In this document: positions 1-7,732 of the stretch, in pieces
Layout: every line of letters begins with the position of its first letter
Numbering within the stretch: the stretch's first letter is position 1
From: CADEFQ01 sp050185195
Lineage (GTDB): Bacteria > Pseudomonadota > Gammaproteobacteria > Steroidobacterales > Steroidobacteraceae
Direction of reading: 5' to 3'
Assembly (NCBI GenBank): GCA_050185195.1
Contig: JBFWZQ010000008.1
Coordinates: 69,916-133,915 of the forward strand
DNA length: 64,000 bases
Translations under genes and position numbers: made by a program
Notes under the pieces: generated by a model
Seen by the model: the letters and a program-made list of their open reading frames with translations, nothing else
Database searches by the model: none
Told to the model about the DNA's origin: nothing

Positions 1-1
1 C

Positions 2-496
2 GCGGCCCACGAGCGCGTGCTGTACGAAACCTACAAGCGGCAGATGGCGCAGGGCATGGCGTCGCAGGCGCTGCTGGAACCCGTCCAGATCACGATGAAG
101 GCGCACGAGGCCGATGCCGTGCTCGCGGCTGCCGACGAATGGTCGGCACTCGGCTTCGGGATCGAGCGCCTCGCGCCGGAGAGCGTCGCCGTGCGTCGCG
201 TGCCGGCGTTGCTCGGCGGGCGCACCGATCTTGCAGCGTTGCTGCGCGACGTCGCCCGCGACGCGCTCGGCGGCGGCGGCTCCCGGCACTTCGAAGAACC
301 GGGGTCCAGGCTCCTCGGCAACCTCGCGTGCCGCAGCGCCATCCATGCCCACCGGCGCCTCGCGTTGCCCGAGATGAACGCGTTGCTGCGGCAGATGGAA
401 GCCACGGAGCGCGCGGACCAGTGCAACCACGGGCGGCCCACGTGGACGCGCCTGTCGCTGGCCGAACTCGACCAGCTTTTCCTGCGTGGCCGCTGA
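2..496 (+). CDS. mutL: DNA mismatch repair protein MutL, C-terminal part (5' end outside window)
   Basis: Mismatch repair mediator that couples MutS recognition to strand incision. Only the last 164 residues are present; the frame is open to the left edge. It starts with AAHERVLYE, the tail of the DQHA(x)2E(x)4E metal-binding endonuclease motif, and also has ACR (in LACRSAIHA), CNHGRP and a final F-x-R (FLR). These four motifs mark MutL proteins with their own nicking activity, unlike the E. coli protein, which depends on MutH. The stop overlaps the miaA start by 11 nt, the usual mutL-miaA-hfq order of gammaproteobacteria. The D-Q-H residues lie off the edge and cannot be checked. Confidence 0.93.
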   Translation, partial: AAHERVLYETYKRQMAQGMASQALLEPVQITMKAHEADAVLAAADEWSALGFGIERLAPESVAVRRVPALLGGRTDLAALLRDVARDALGGGGSRHFEEPGSRLLGNLACRSAIHAHRRLALPEMNALLRQMEATERADQCNHGRPTWTRLSLAELDQLFLRGR

Positions 497-1451
497 AGCG
501 CGCGAGCGCGGCGCCGGGCCGGTCATCGTCCTCACCGGTCCCACCGGGGTCGGCAAGAGCGACTGGGCGCTCGAGCTGGCCGAAACATTGCCCATCGAGA
601 TCGTGAGCTGCGATTCCGCGCAGGTGTTCCGCGGCCTCGACATCGGCACCGCCAAGCCGGATGCGGCAACGCGCGCCCGCGTGCCCCACCACCTGCTCGA
701 CCTGCGCGATCCGGCGGAGAGTTACTCGGCGGGCGAATTCGTCGCGGACGCCGGGGCCGCGCTGCGTGCGATCCATGCGCGCGGCCGCTTGCCGGTCGTG
801 GTGGGCGGCACGATGTTGTACCTGCGGGCGCTGCTGCAGGGCATGGCGCCGCTGCCAGCGGCCCGGGCCGATATCCGCGCAGGACTCGACGCACGCGCGG
901 CGCGCGAGGGCTGGCCGGCGCTGCATGCGGAGCTGGCGGGGCACGATCCGGTTGCGGCGGCGCGCATCCACGCCAACGACCGGCAGCGCATCCAGCGGGC
1001 GCTCGAGGTGTACTACGCCACCGGGAGTCCGATTTCGGCGTGGCAGGCGCGTACGGAAGGGGTGGCGCACCAGTTCGAGTTCCACGCCTGGGCGCTGGTG
1101 CCCGCGGATCGGGCAGCGCTGCACGCACGCATCGCGCAGCGTTTTGAAGCCATGATGGCGGCGGGTCTGCTCGACGAAGTGCGGGGGCTCTACGCGCGTA
1201 CCGATCTCACGCCGCTGCACCCGGCGATCCGCGCGGTTGGATACCGCCAGCTGTGGCAGCATCTTGCCGGCGACTGCGATCTGGAAACGGCCACGGCGCG
1301 CGCGATTGCGGCGACGCGGCAACTTGCAAAACGACAGCTGACCTGGCTCAAGTCCTCGTTATCGTTGGAAATAATAGAACCCTTCGCGCCGCCTGCACGC
1401 GCCGGGTGGCACGCGCGGGTGCGCGCAGCCTGGACCCCGCCTGTGATATGA
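486..1451 (+). CDS. miaA: tRNA dimethylallyltransferase MiaA
   Basis: Transfers a dimethylallyl group from DMAPP to N6 of adenosine 37 in tRNAs that read UNN codons; cytoplasmic. The 321-residue product has the P-loop GPTGVGKS near residue 18, then SCDSAQVFRGLDIGTAKP and the HHLLDLRDP segment typical of the family. The length is normal. The GTG at 486 is chosen because it gives the family N-terminus and overlaps the end of mutL, suggesting translational coupling. Next downstream is hfq, separated by a 119-nt leader. Confidence 0.96.
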   Translation: MAAEARERGAGPVIVLTGPTGVGKSDWALELAETLPIEIVSCDSAQVFRGLDIGTAKPDAATRARVPHHLLDLRDPAESYSAGEFVADAGAALRAIHARGRLPVVVGGTMLYLRALLQGMAPLPAARADIRAGLDARAAREGWPALHAELAGHDPVAAARIHANDRQRIQRALEVYYATGSPISAWQARTEGVAHQFEFHAWALVPADRAALHARIAQRFEAMMAAGLLDEVRGLYARTDLTPLHPAIRAVGYRQLWQHLAGDCDLETATARAIAATRQLAKRQLTWLKSSLSLEIIEPFAPPARAGWHARVRAAWTPPVI

Positions 1452-1465
1452 TGCGACGCACTTAT

Positions 1466-1535
1466 GCCCCGAGTGTGTCGGGGCAGCTTGCTGGCCACAC
1501 TGCTGTTCGCCACGGAAGGCGTCGTAACGGCCTTC
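1466..1535 (+). other. Two hairpins in the leader upstream of hfq
   Basis: The 119-nt gap before hfq holds two perfect inverted repeats. GCCCCGA (1466-1472) pairs with TCGGGGC (1478-1484) over a 5-nt loop. GAAGGC (1515-1520) pairs with GCCTTC (1530-1535). Neither is followed by a T-run, so they are not clear terminators of miaA. They may be leader structures of the hfq message, which in enterobacteria is autoregulated by Hfq; that link is inference. Confidence 0.4.
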
Positions 1536-1570
1536 ACTGCGTACATCGGAGTCAAAACAAGGAGAACCTC

Positions 1571-1828
1571 ATGGCCAAAGGTCAATCATTGCAGGACCCC
1601 TTCCTGAACGCGCTGCGCAAGGAGCGCATCCCGGTTTCGATCTATCTCGTCAACGGCATCAAGCTGCAGGGCCAGATCGACTCTTTCGATCAGTTCGTCG
1701 TTCTGCTCAAGAACAGCGTCAGCCAGATGGTGTACAAACACGCCATCTCGACGGTCGTGCCCGCGCGCAACGTGCGCGTGCCCTCGGCCGATGAAGCCGG
1801 CGCCGCCGTGGAGCCCCCAGCGGAGTAA
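1571..1828 (+). CDS. hfq: RNA chaperone Hfq
   Basis: Hexameric Sm-like RNA chaperone that pairs small RNAs with mRNAs. The 85-residue product begins MAKGQSLQDPFLNALRKERI, contains the Sm1 segment VSIYLVNGIKLQGQIDSFD and the Sm2 segment YKHAISTVVP, and ends in a short Ala/Glu/Pro-rich tail. The start at 1571 is fixed by the conserved N-terminus and a strong AAGGAG (1559-1564); the longer open frame upstream is not coding. The TAA stop shares one base with the hflX ATG, so the two are probably coupled. Confidence 0.98.
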   Translation: MAKGQSLQDPFLNALRKERIPVSIYLVNGIKLQGQIDSFDQFVVLLKNSVSQMVYKHAISTVVPARNVRVPSADEAGAAVEPPAE

Positions 1829-3180
1829 TGTTCGAGCGCCCGCGCACCGGAGAACGTGCCGTACTCGTGCGCCTCGGGCTCGGTGCACCCGCCGATCCCG
1901 AAGACATCGAGGAGTTCACGCAACTCGCGGTTTCGGCCGGAGCGCAGCCCGTCGTGACGATCACCGGGCGGCGCGAGCGCCCGGACCCGCGCTTTTTCGT
2001 GGGCAGCGGCAAGGCCGAAGAAATCCGCGACGCCGCGCTCGCGCACTCGGCGGATGTGATCCTCGTCGATCATGCGCTGTCGCCGAGCCAGGAGCGCAAC
2101 CTCGAGAAGCTCGCCAGCCGGCGCGTGCTCGACCGCAACGGGCTCATCCTCGATATCTTTGCGCAGCGCGCGCGCAGCCATGAAGGCAAGCTGCAGGTCG
2201 AGCTCGCGCAGCTGAAGCACATCGCGACCCGGCTCGTGCGCGGCTGGACCCACCTCGAGCGCCAGCGCGGTGGCGGCATCGGGCTGCGCGGCCCGGGCGA
2301 AACGCAGCTCGAGACCGACCGGCGACTCGTCGGGCAACGCGTGCGCGTCCTCACCCGCCGGCTGGAGAAGCTGCAATTGCAGCGGGAGACCGGGCGACGC
2401 GCGCGCGCGGAGATTCCGGTGCCGTCCGTGGCACTCGTCGGTTATACGAACGCGGGCAAGTCGACGCTGTTTCGCGCGATGACGGGCGCCGACGCCTATG
2501 TCGCCGACCAGCTCTTCGCGACGCTCGATCCGCTGGTGCGGCGCCTGCGCCTGCCGGGCGGCACGGAGTGCGTCTTCGCGGACACCGTCGGATTCATCCG
2601 CGAGCTGCCGCACGAGCTGGTCGCGGCCTTTCGCTCGACCCTGACGGAGGCCCGCGAGGCCACCTTGCTGTTGCACGTGATCGATGCGAGCGACCCGCGG
2701 CGCGACGAACACATCGGCGCCGTGAATGCGGTGCTCGAGGAGATCGGTGCCGGTGACATCCCGCAGATCCGCGTCTACAACAAGATCGACCGCCTCGAAG
2801 TCGCCGCGCGCATCGAACACGACCCCCTGGGCGTTCCCACGCACGCGTGGGTTTCGGCCGCACGCGGCGACGGGCTCGACCTGCTGCGTGAAGCGATCAC
2901 CGAGCGGCTCGCGCGTGCCGTGCGCGGCGCGACGTTGCGGCTGGCCGCGGGGCAGGGCGCGCTGCGCTCCCGGCTCTACGCATCGGGCACGGTGCGGGCC
3001 GAGCGCGCCCTCGATGACGGCGGTTGCGAGCTTGCGGTGCAGCTGCCCGACGTGGAGTTGCTGGCGCTGGCCCAGGCGCCGGGTGTGCAGGTCGTTATGG
3101 ACGCGCCGGCCGGGAACGTACCTGCGGCGCTCGGCGGACTGCTAGAATCCCCTGTTCTCCCTGCGGCGGAATTTCAGTAA
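1828..3180 (+). CDS. hflX: GTPase HflX (ribosome-associated, heat-shock splitting factor family)
   Basis: Translational GTPase that binds the 50S subunit and rescues stalled ribosomes under stress. The 450-residue protein has the glycine-rich N-terminal HflX domain (FVGSGKAEEIRD; QRARSHEGKLQVELAQL), the GGGIGLRGPGETQLETDRR linker, and a G domain with G1 GYTNAGKS, G3 DTVGFI and G4 NKID. The start codon overlaps the hfq stop (TAATG). The last codons run up to hflK with a 2-nt gap. A TAGAAT hexamer near 3143 could act as an internal -10 for hflK. Confidence 0.96.
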   Translation: MFERPRTGERAVLVRLGLGAPADPEDIEEFTQLAVSAGAQPVVTITGRRERPDPRFFVGSGKAEEIRDAALAHSADVILVDHALSPSQERNLEKLASRRVLDRNGLILDIFAQRARSHEGKLQVELAQLKHIATRLVRGWTHLERQRGGGIGLRGPGETQLETDRRLVGQRVRVLTRRLEKLQLQRETGRRARAEIPVPSVALVGYTNAGKSTLFRAMTGADAYVADQLFATLDPLVRRLRLPGGTECVFADTVGFIRELPHELVAAFRSTLTEAREATLLLHVIDASDPRRDEHIGAVNAVLEEIGAGDIPQIRVYNKIDRLEVAARIEHDPLGVPTHAWVSAARGDGLDLLREAITERLARAVRGATLRLAAGQGALRSRLYASGTVRAERALDDGGCELAVQLPDVELLALAQAPGVQVVMDAPAGNVPAALGGLLESPVLPAAEFQ

Positions 3181-3182
3181 CC

Positions 3183-4274
3183 ATGGCTTGGAACCAACCT
3201 GGCGGTCAGCAGAATCCCTGGGGTCGCAGACCCGGCCCGGACGGCCTCGACCAGGCCATGAAGGAATGGCAGCGCCGGATCGAAGGATTTTTCGGCGGCG
3301 GCGGCTCGAAGAACGGCCCCTCGCCGCTCATCCTGCTCGCGGTCGTGGCGGTCGGCTGGCTGCTGTCGGGCTTCTACCAGGTCAATCCCGCCGAGCGCGG
3401 CGTGGTGCAGCGTTTCGGCAAGTTCGTCGGCGTGCGCGAGCCGGGCTGGGGCTGGCGGCTGCGGGGCGTCGAGACGATCACCAAGGTCAACGTGTCGGCG
3501 GTCAACAGCGTGAAGTACGAGTCGCGCGTGCTGACGGCGGACGTGAACCTCGTCAACCTGACCCTCGCCGTGCAGTACCAGTTCAGCGATCCCGTGAAGG
3601 TGCTGTTCGGCGTGCGCGACCCCGAGTCGTCGCTGCGCGAAGTCAGCGAGAGTGCGATCCGTGAAGTCGTCGGGCGGGGCGATCTCGAGGCGATCCTCGT
3701 GTCCGCGCGCCAGCAGGTCACGGAACGCACGAAAGACCTGATCCAGCGCACGCTCGATGCCTACGGCACCGGTATTCGCGTCACGAGCGTCAACCTCACC
3801 GAAGTGCAGGTACCCGAGGCCGTCGTGCCCTCGCAGCGCGACGCCAACAAGGCGATCGCGGACCGCGAACGCCTGCAGAAGGAGGCCGAGGCCTACCAGA
3901 GCGGCATCCTGCCCGTGGCCGAAGGCGCCGCGTCACGACAGATCCAGGAGGCCGAGGCCTACAAGGCACAGGTCACCGCGCTCGCGACCGGCGAAGCGTC
4001 GCGCTTCGCGCAACTGCGCGAAGCCTACGACGCGTCGCCGCGCGTGACGCGCGAGCGCATGTACCTCGACACGATCGAGGGCGTGATGAAGGGCTCGAGG
4101 AAAGTGGTCATCGATTCGAAATCGTCGGGCAACATGATCTACCTGCCACTCGACAAGCTCACCGAAGGGCGCTCGCGCGACACCGAGGCAGGGGCGCCCG
4201 CGGGCGCCGCGGCGGCCGCGCCGACCGACGCCGAGACGGTTACCGTCGACGGTCGCCAGCGGGGAGAACGCTGA
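3183..4274 (+). CDS. hflK: Protease modulator HflK (SPFH/prohibitin family)
   Basis: Forms with HflC the large membrane complex that surrounds FtsH and modulates its proteolysis. The 363-residue product has a Gly/Pro-rich cytoplasmic N-terminus (MAWNQPGGQQNPWGRRPGPD), one membrane segment at about residues 47-63 (LILLAVVAVGWLLSGF) and an SPFH domain beginning YQVNPAERGVVQRFGK, followed by a long Ala/Glu-rich helical region. The start at 3183 gives the conserved N-terminus; the open frame reaching back into hflX is rejected. It overlaps hflC by one base (TGATG). Confidence 0.96.
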   Translation: MAWNQPGGQQNPWGRRPGPDGLDQAMKEWQRRIEGFFGGGGSKNGPSPLILLAVVAVGWLLSGFYQVNPAERGVVQRFGKFVGVREPGWGWRLRGVETITKVNVSAVNSVKYESRVLTADVNLVNLTLAVQYQFSDPVKVLFGVRDPESSLREVSESAIREVVGRGDLEAILVSARQQVTERTKDLIQRTLDAYGTGIRVTSVNLTEVQVPEAVVPSQRDANKAIADRERLQKEAEAYQSGILPVAEGAASRQIQEAEAYKAQVTALATGEASRFAQLREAYDASPRVTRERMYLDTIEGVMKGSRKVVIDSKSSGNMIYLPLDKLTEGRSRDTEAGAPAGAAAAAPTDAETVTVDGRQRGER

Positions 4275-5149
4275 TGTCCCCGCGGATCATGGGTGTGCTC
4301 ATCACGGTGGTTGCCGTGCTGATCGTCGCGTCCTCGTCGCTCTTCACCGTGCAGCAGACGCAGCTCGCGATCCGCACGCAGTTCGGCGAGATCCAGGGCG
4401 TCGACTACGGCCCGGGCCTGCACCTGAAATGGCCGTTCATCGACCAGGTCGCGCGTTTCGAGCGCCGCGTCGTCACGCAGAACTACGCGGGCGAGACTTT
4501 CCTGACGAACGAGAACCGCGGCCTGCTCGTGGATTTCTACGTCAAGTGGCGCGTCGCCGACGCGGCGAAGTATTTTCGCGCCACCGGCGGCAACGAAGAT
4601 GCCGCCGGCCAGCGCCTCGCCGACATCGTCAAGGACGGCATCAAGAATGCCGTCGCGCAACGCACGTTGCGTGAAGTGGTGACCGCCGAGCGTTCCGCGG
4701 TGACGGGCGAGATGATCGGTCGCGCCAGCACGGCCGTCGACGACTTCGGCATCGAACTCGTCGACGTGCGCCTGCAGCGCATCGACCTGCCGGACGACGT
4801 CGCGGCGCGCGTGTACGAGACGATGAAGCAGAATTTCGCGAAGCAGGCACGGCAACTGCGCGGCGAGGGCGAGAAGGACAGCCAGCGCATCAAGGCCGAG
4901 GCCGACCGCAAGCGCACCGAGATCCTGTCGGCCGCGGCGCGCGATGCGCTGCGCATACGCGGCGAGGGCGACGCGGTCGCCGCGGCGACCTACGCCAAGG
5001 CGTACGAGCGCAATCCCGAGTTCTACGCTTTCTACCGCAGCCTGCAGGCCTATCGCAATTCGATCGGCAAGGAAGGCGACATGCTGGTGGTGAGCCCCGA
5101 CAGCGAGTTCTTCAAGTACTTCAAGAACCCCGCGCCGGGCAGCCGCTGA
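4274..5149 (+). CDS. hflC: Protease modulator HflC (SPFH/prohibitin family)
   Basis: Partner of HflK in the FtsH-modulating complex of the inner membrane. The 291-residue product begins with a membrane anchor (MGVLITVVAVLIVASSSLFTV), followed by an SPFH domain with TQLAIRTQFGEIQGVDYGPGLHLKWPF and VDVRLQRIDLPDDVAARVYETM. The C-terminal half is a charged helix rich in Arg, Glu and Ala. Length and order after hflK match the family. Only 4 nt separate it from the small DUF2065 gene. Confidence 0.96.
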   Translation: MSPRIMGVLITVVAVLIVASSSLFTVQQTQLAIRTQFGEIQGVDYGPGLHLKWPFIDQVARFERRVVTQNYAGETFLTNENRGLLVDFYVKWRVADAAKYFRATGGNEDAAGQRLADIVKDGIKNAVAQRTLREVVTAERSAVTGEMIGRASTAVDDFGIELVDVRLQRIDLPDDVAARVYETMKQNFAKQARQLRGEGEKDSQRIKAEADRKRTEILSAAARDALRIRGEGDAVAAATYAKAYERNPEFYAFYRSLQAYRNSIGKEGDMLVVSPDSEFFKYFKNPAPGSR

Positions 5150-5153
5150 GGCC

Positions 5154-5351
5154 ATGTCGCTCGACTGGGCCGACCTGCTCGGCGCGCTCGCGTTGCTGCT
5201 CGTGATCGAGGGGCTGCTGCCATTCGCGAACCCCGCCGGGATGAAGCGGGCGCTCGGCCGGATCGTGCAGATCGGCGATCGCGAACTGCGCGTGGCGGGC
5301 CTGATGACGATGCTGACGGGTCTCGCACTTCTTTTCCTGATACGGTCGTGA
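5154..5351 (+). CDS. DUF2065 family small membrane protein (YjeT-like)
   Basis: A 65-residue protein with two hydrophobic segments (about residues 8-24, LLGALALLLVIEGLLPF, and 47-63, VAGLMTMLTGLALLFLI) separated by a short basic loop. The pattern NPAGMKRAL and its position between hflC and purA identify the DUF2065/YjeT family. The function is unknown; it may be an accessory of the HflKC-FtsH complex because the gene order is conserved, but nothing in the sequence shows this. The stop TGA is followed by a 3-nt gap to purA. Confidence 0.9.
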   Translation: MSLDWADLLGALALLLVIEGLLPFANPAGMKRALGRIVQIGDRELRVAGLMTMLTGLALLFLIRS

Positions 5352-5354
5352 TGC

Positions 5355-6647
5355 ATGGGCAAGTTCGTCGTCGTCATCGGCACCCAGTGGGGTGACGAGG
5401 GCAAAGGCAAGATCGTCGATCTCCTGACGGAGCGTGCCGCCGCCGTGGCGCGCTTCCAGGGCGGCCACAATGCCGGGCACACGCTCGTCATCGGCAGCGA
5501 GAAGACGATCCTGTCGCTGATTCCGTCCGGCATCCTGCGCGCGGGCGTGCAGTGCCTCATCGGCAACGGCGTCGTCGTGTCGCTCGAGGCGTTGCTGCGG
5601 GAATCAGGGATGCTCACCGAGCGGGGCGTGCCGGTGTTCGAGCGTCTGCGCATCTCGCCCAACTGCCCGCTGATCCTGCCCTCGCACGTGGCGCTCGATC
5701 GGGCCCGCGAGCAGGCCCGCGGCGCGAAGGCGATCGGCACCACCGGCCGCGGCATCGGGCCGGCCTATGAGGACAAGGTGGCGCGCCGCGCGGTGCGCGT
5801 CGCGGATCTCTTCCAGCGCAAGCGCTTTGCCGCGCAGCTCGGCGAGCTGCTCGACTACCACAATTTCGTGCTGCAGCACTATTTCCGCCAGCCGGCGATC
5901 GACTTCCAGAAGACGCTCGACGAACAACTCGGCTGGGCCGAGCAGGTCAAGCCGATCGTCACCGATGTCACCGCGACGCTGAATGCGCTGCGGGTCGCGG
6001 GTGCCGACGTGATGTTCGAGGGTGCGCAGGGCGCGCTGCTCGACGTCGATCTCGGCACCTACCCCTACGTCACGTCATCGAACACGACGGCGGGTTACGC
6101 CGCCACGGGCACGGGCCTCGGCCCGCGCGCGATCGACTACGTGCTCGGTATCGTCAAGGCCTACACCACGCGCGTCGGCGCGGGTCCGTTCCCGACCGAA
6201 CTGTTCGACGAGGCGGGCGAACACCTTTCGCGTGTCGGCCACGAATTCGGCTCGGTGACGGGGCGGCGTCGCCGCTGCGGCTGGTTCGACGCGGTCGCGC
6301 TGCGCCGTTCGATCGTGCACTCGAGCGTCTCGGGCCTTTGCGTGACCAAGCTCGACGTGCTCGACGGCCTCGATGCGATCAATGTCTGCGTTGGCTATCG
6401 GCTCGGGAACGAGACGCTGTCCGAGCCGCCGGCGCTGACCGACGCCTATGCCGAGGTGACGCCGGTGTACGAGGAGCTGCCGGGTTGGAAGGAATCGACG
6501 ATCGGCATCACCTCGTACGACGCGCTGCCCGCGAATGCACGTCGCTACCTCGAGCGCATCGCCGAACTCGTCGCGACGCCGATCGACGTCGTCTCGACGG
6601 GGCCCGATCGCGGCGAGACCATCGTGCTGCGTCATCCGTTCGACTGA
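5355..6647 (+). CDS. purA: Adenylosuccinate synthetase PurA
   Basis: GTP-dependent ligation of IMP and aspartate, the first committed step to AMP. The 430-residue protein starts MGKFVVVIGTQWGDEGKGK, containing the GDEGKGK P-loop-like motif and the catalytic Asp. It also contains QGGHNAGHTLV, GTTGRGIGPAYEDKVARRA and the GTP-site segment TGRRRRCGWFD. Length is typical. The ATG at 5355 is preferred over one four bases earlier because only it gives this N-terminus. Its 3' end overlaps the convergent glycosyltransferase gene by 16 nt. Confidence 0.98.
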   Translation: MGKFVVVIGTQWGDEGKGKIVDLLTERAAAVARFQGGHNAGHTLVIGSEKTILSLIPSGILRAGVQCLIGNGVVVSLEALLRESGMLTERGVPVFERLRISPNCPLILPSHVALDRAREQARGAKAIGTTGRGIGPAYEDKVARRAVRVADLFQRKRFAAQLGELLDYHNFVLQHYFRQPAIDFQKTLDEQLGWAEQVKPIVTDVTATLNALRVAGADVMFEGAQGALLDVDLGTYPYVTSSNTTAGYAATGTGLGPRAIDYVLGIVKAYTTRVGAGPFPTELFDEAGEHLSRVGHEFGSVTGRRRRCGWFDAVALRRSIVHSSVSGLCVTKLDVLDGLDAINVCVGYRLGNETLSEPPALTDAYAEVTPVYEELPGWKESTIGITSYDALPANARRYLERIAELVATPIDVVSTGPDRGETIVLRHPFD

Positions 6648-7672
6648 CTGGCCGGGGCCAGTTGCCGCCAGGCCCCAAGCACGGTGTCCGGCCCGATGCC
6701 GAGGATGTCGGGTCGGCCGTCATGGGTGCCGGTCAGCACGGCAACCGGCGTGCTCACCCCGCCCGGGCGAAAACGTTGCGGGTCGGCGACGCCGAAGAGC
6801 GTGACGGTGGGGCGCCCGAGCGCCGCGGCGACGTGCGCGGGACCGGTGTCGACGCTCACGAGGCTGTGGCAGCGTGCGAGCAGCGGCAGCAGCACGGGGA
6901 TCGGCAAGTCGTCGGCGACGTTGTGCAGGCCGTCCACGCCGGCCGCTTTCGCGATGTCTTCGTTGAGCCCGTATTCCTCGCGTACCCCGAGCAGCAGCAG
7001 TGCGGCTTCGGGCAGCACCTCGCGCACGCCGCGGATCACGGCGCCCCAGTGCCGCTCCGGCCAGTACTTGGTATTGCTCGCGCGCCGGCGAAAAAGGCCG
7101 CGCGTCGTGCGCTTGTTGCCCGCCTGGAAGGCGACGAGCGTGCGTTGCGACAGTCCGCGGCGGGCGATCCAGGCATCGCACGTGGCGCGCTCTTCGGCAC
7201 TGATGTCGAGTGTCGCATTCGCCGCTCGCGCGGGCGGCGGTGGGGGAGGCGAGGCGTGGAGCGCCGCGGGGGTCAGTGCCGCCATGCGTAGCCAGCGTTC
7301 GACGAAGTGCTCCCCCGGCCGCCACGGCAGGTCGCGCGTATCGCAGACGAAGGCGTCGGCAATCCCGGCCCGGCGCAACAACGATCGGCCGTGGCCGCCG
7401 CCATCGCAGTACCAGGTGGGTCCCGCGCCGCGCTCCCGCAAGCGACGCACGAGTGCCTGCTGCTCGCGATCGAGCCAGTACGGCGTGCGGCGACTCCTGA
7501 GCGTATGGATCTCGCCGACTCCCCGGCGGGGCGCGAGCAGCGGGCGCGCCCAGCCGCCGGAGGTGATCACGTCGACCGGCGTGCCGAAGCGTGCGTGCAA
7601 CTGCTGGATCAACGCGGTGACGAGCACCATGTCACCCAGTGCGCCACAGCGCATGACGAGGGGGCGGGCCAT
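6632..7672 (-). CDS. Glycosyltransferase family 9 protein (heptosyltransferase-like)
   Basis: The 346-residue protein starts MARPLVMRCGALGDMVLVTA, the GDM-type N-terminal signature of GT9 ADP-heptose:LPS heptosyltransferases. It also has KYWPERHWGAVI and, towards the C-terminus, VSVDTGPAHVAAALGRPTV, the nucleotide-sugar-binding region. It probably adds a heptose or similar sugar to the LPS core on the inner face of the membrane; donor and acceptor cannot be read from sequence. The start at 7672 is the first Met of the domain; a CAAAAT hexamer lies 5 nt upstream with no ribosome binding site. No other LPS genes are adjacent. Confidence 0.85.
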   Translation of the reverse strand: MARPLVMRCGALGDMVLVTALIQQLHARFGTPVDVITSGGWARPLLAPRRGVGEIHTLRSRRTPYWLDREQQALVRRLRERGAGPTWYCDGGGHGRSLLRRAGIADAFVCDTRDLPWRPGEHFVERWLRMAALTPAALHASPPPPPPARAANATLDISAEERATCDAWIARRGLSQRTLVAFQAGNKRTTRGLFRRRASNTKYWPERHWGAVIRGVREVLPEAALLLLGVREEYGLNEDIAKAAGVDGLHNVADDLPIPVLLPLLARCHSLVSVDTGPAHVAAALGRPTVTLFGVADPQRFRPGGVSTPVAVLTGTHDGRPDILGIGPDTVLGAWRQLAPASQSNG

Positions 7673-7732
7673 GGGGCATTTTGCGTTGCGCTCCGGATGG
7701 CGGCAATTGCGGTCGCGCACGGGCGGGCCTCC

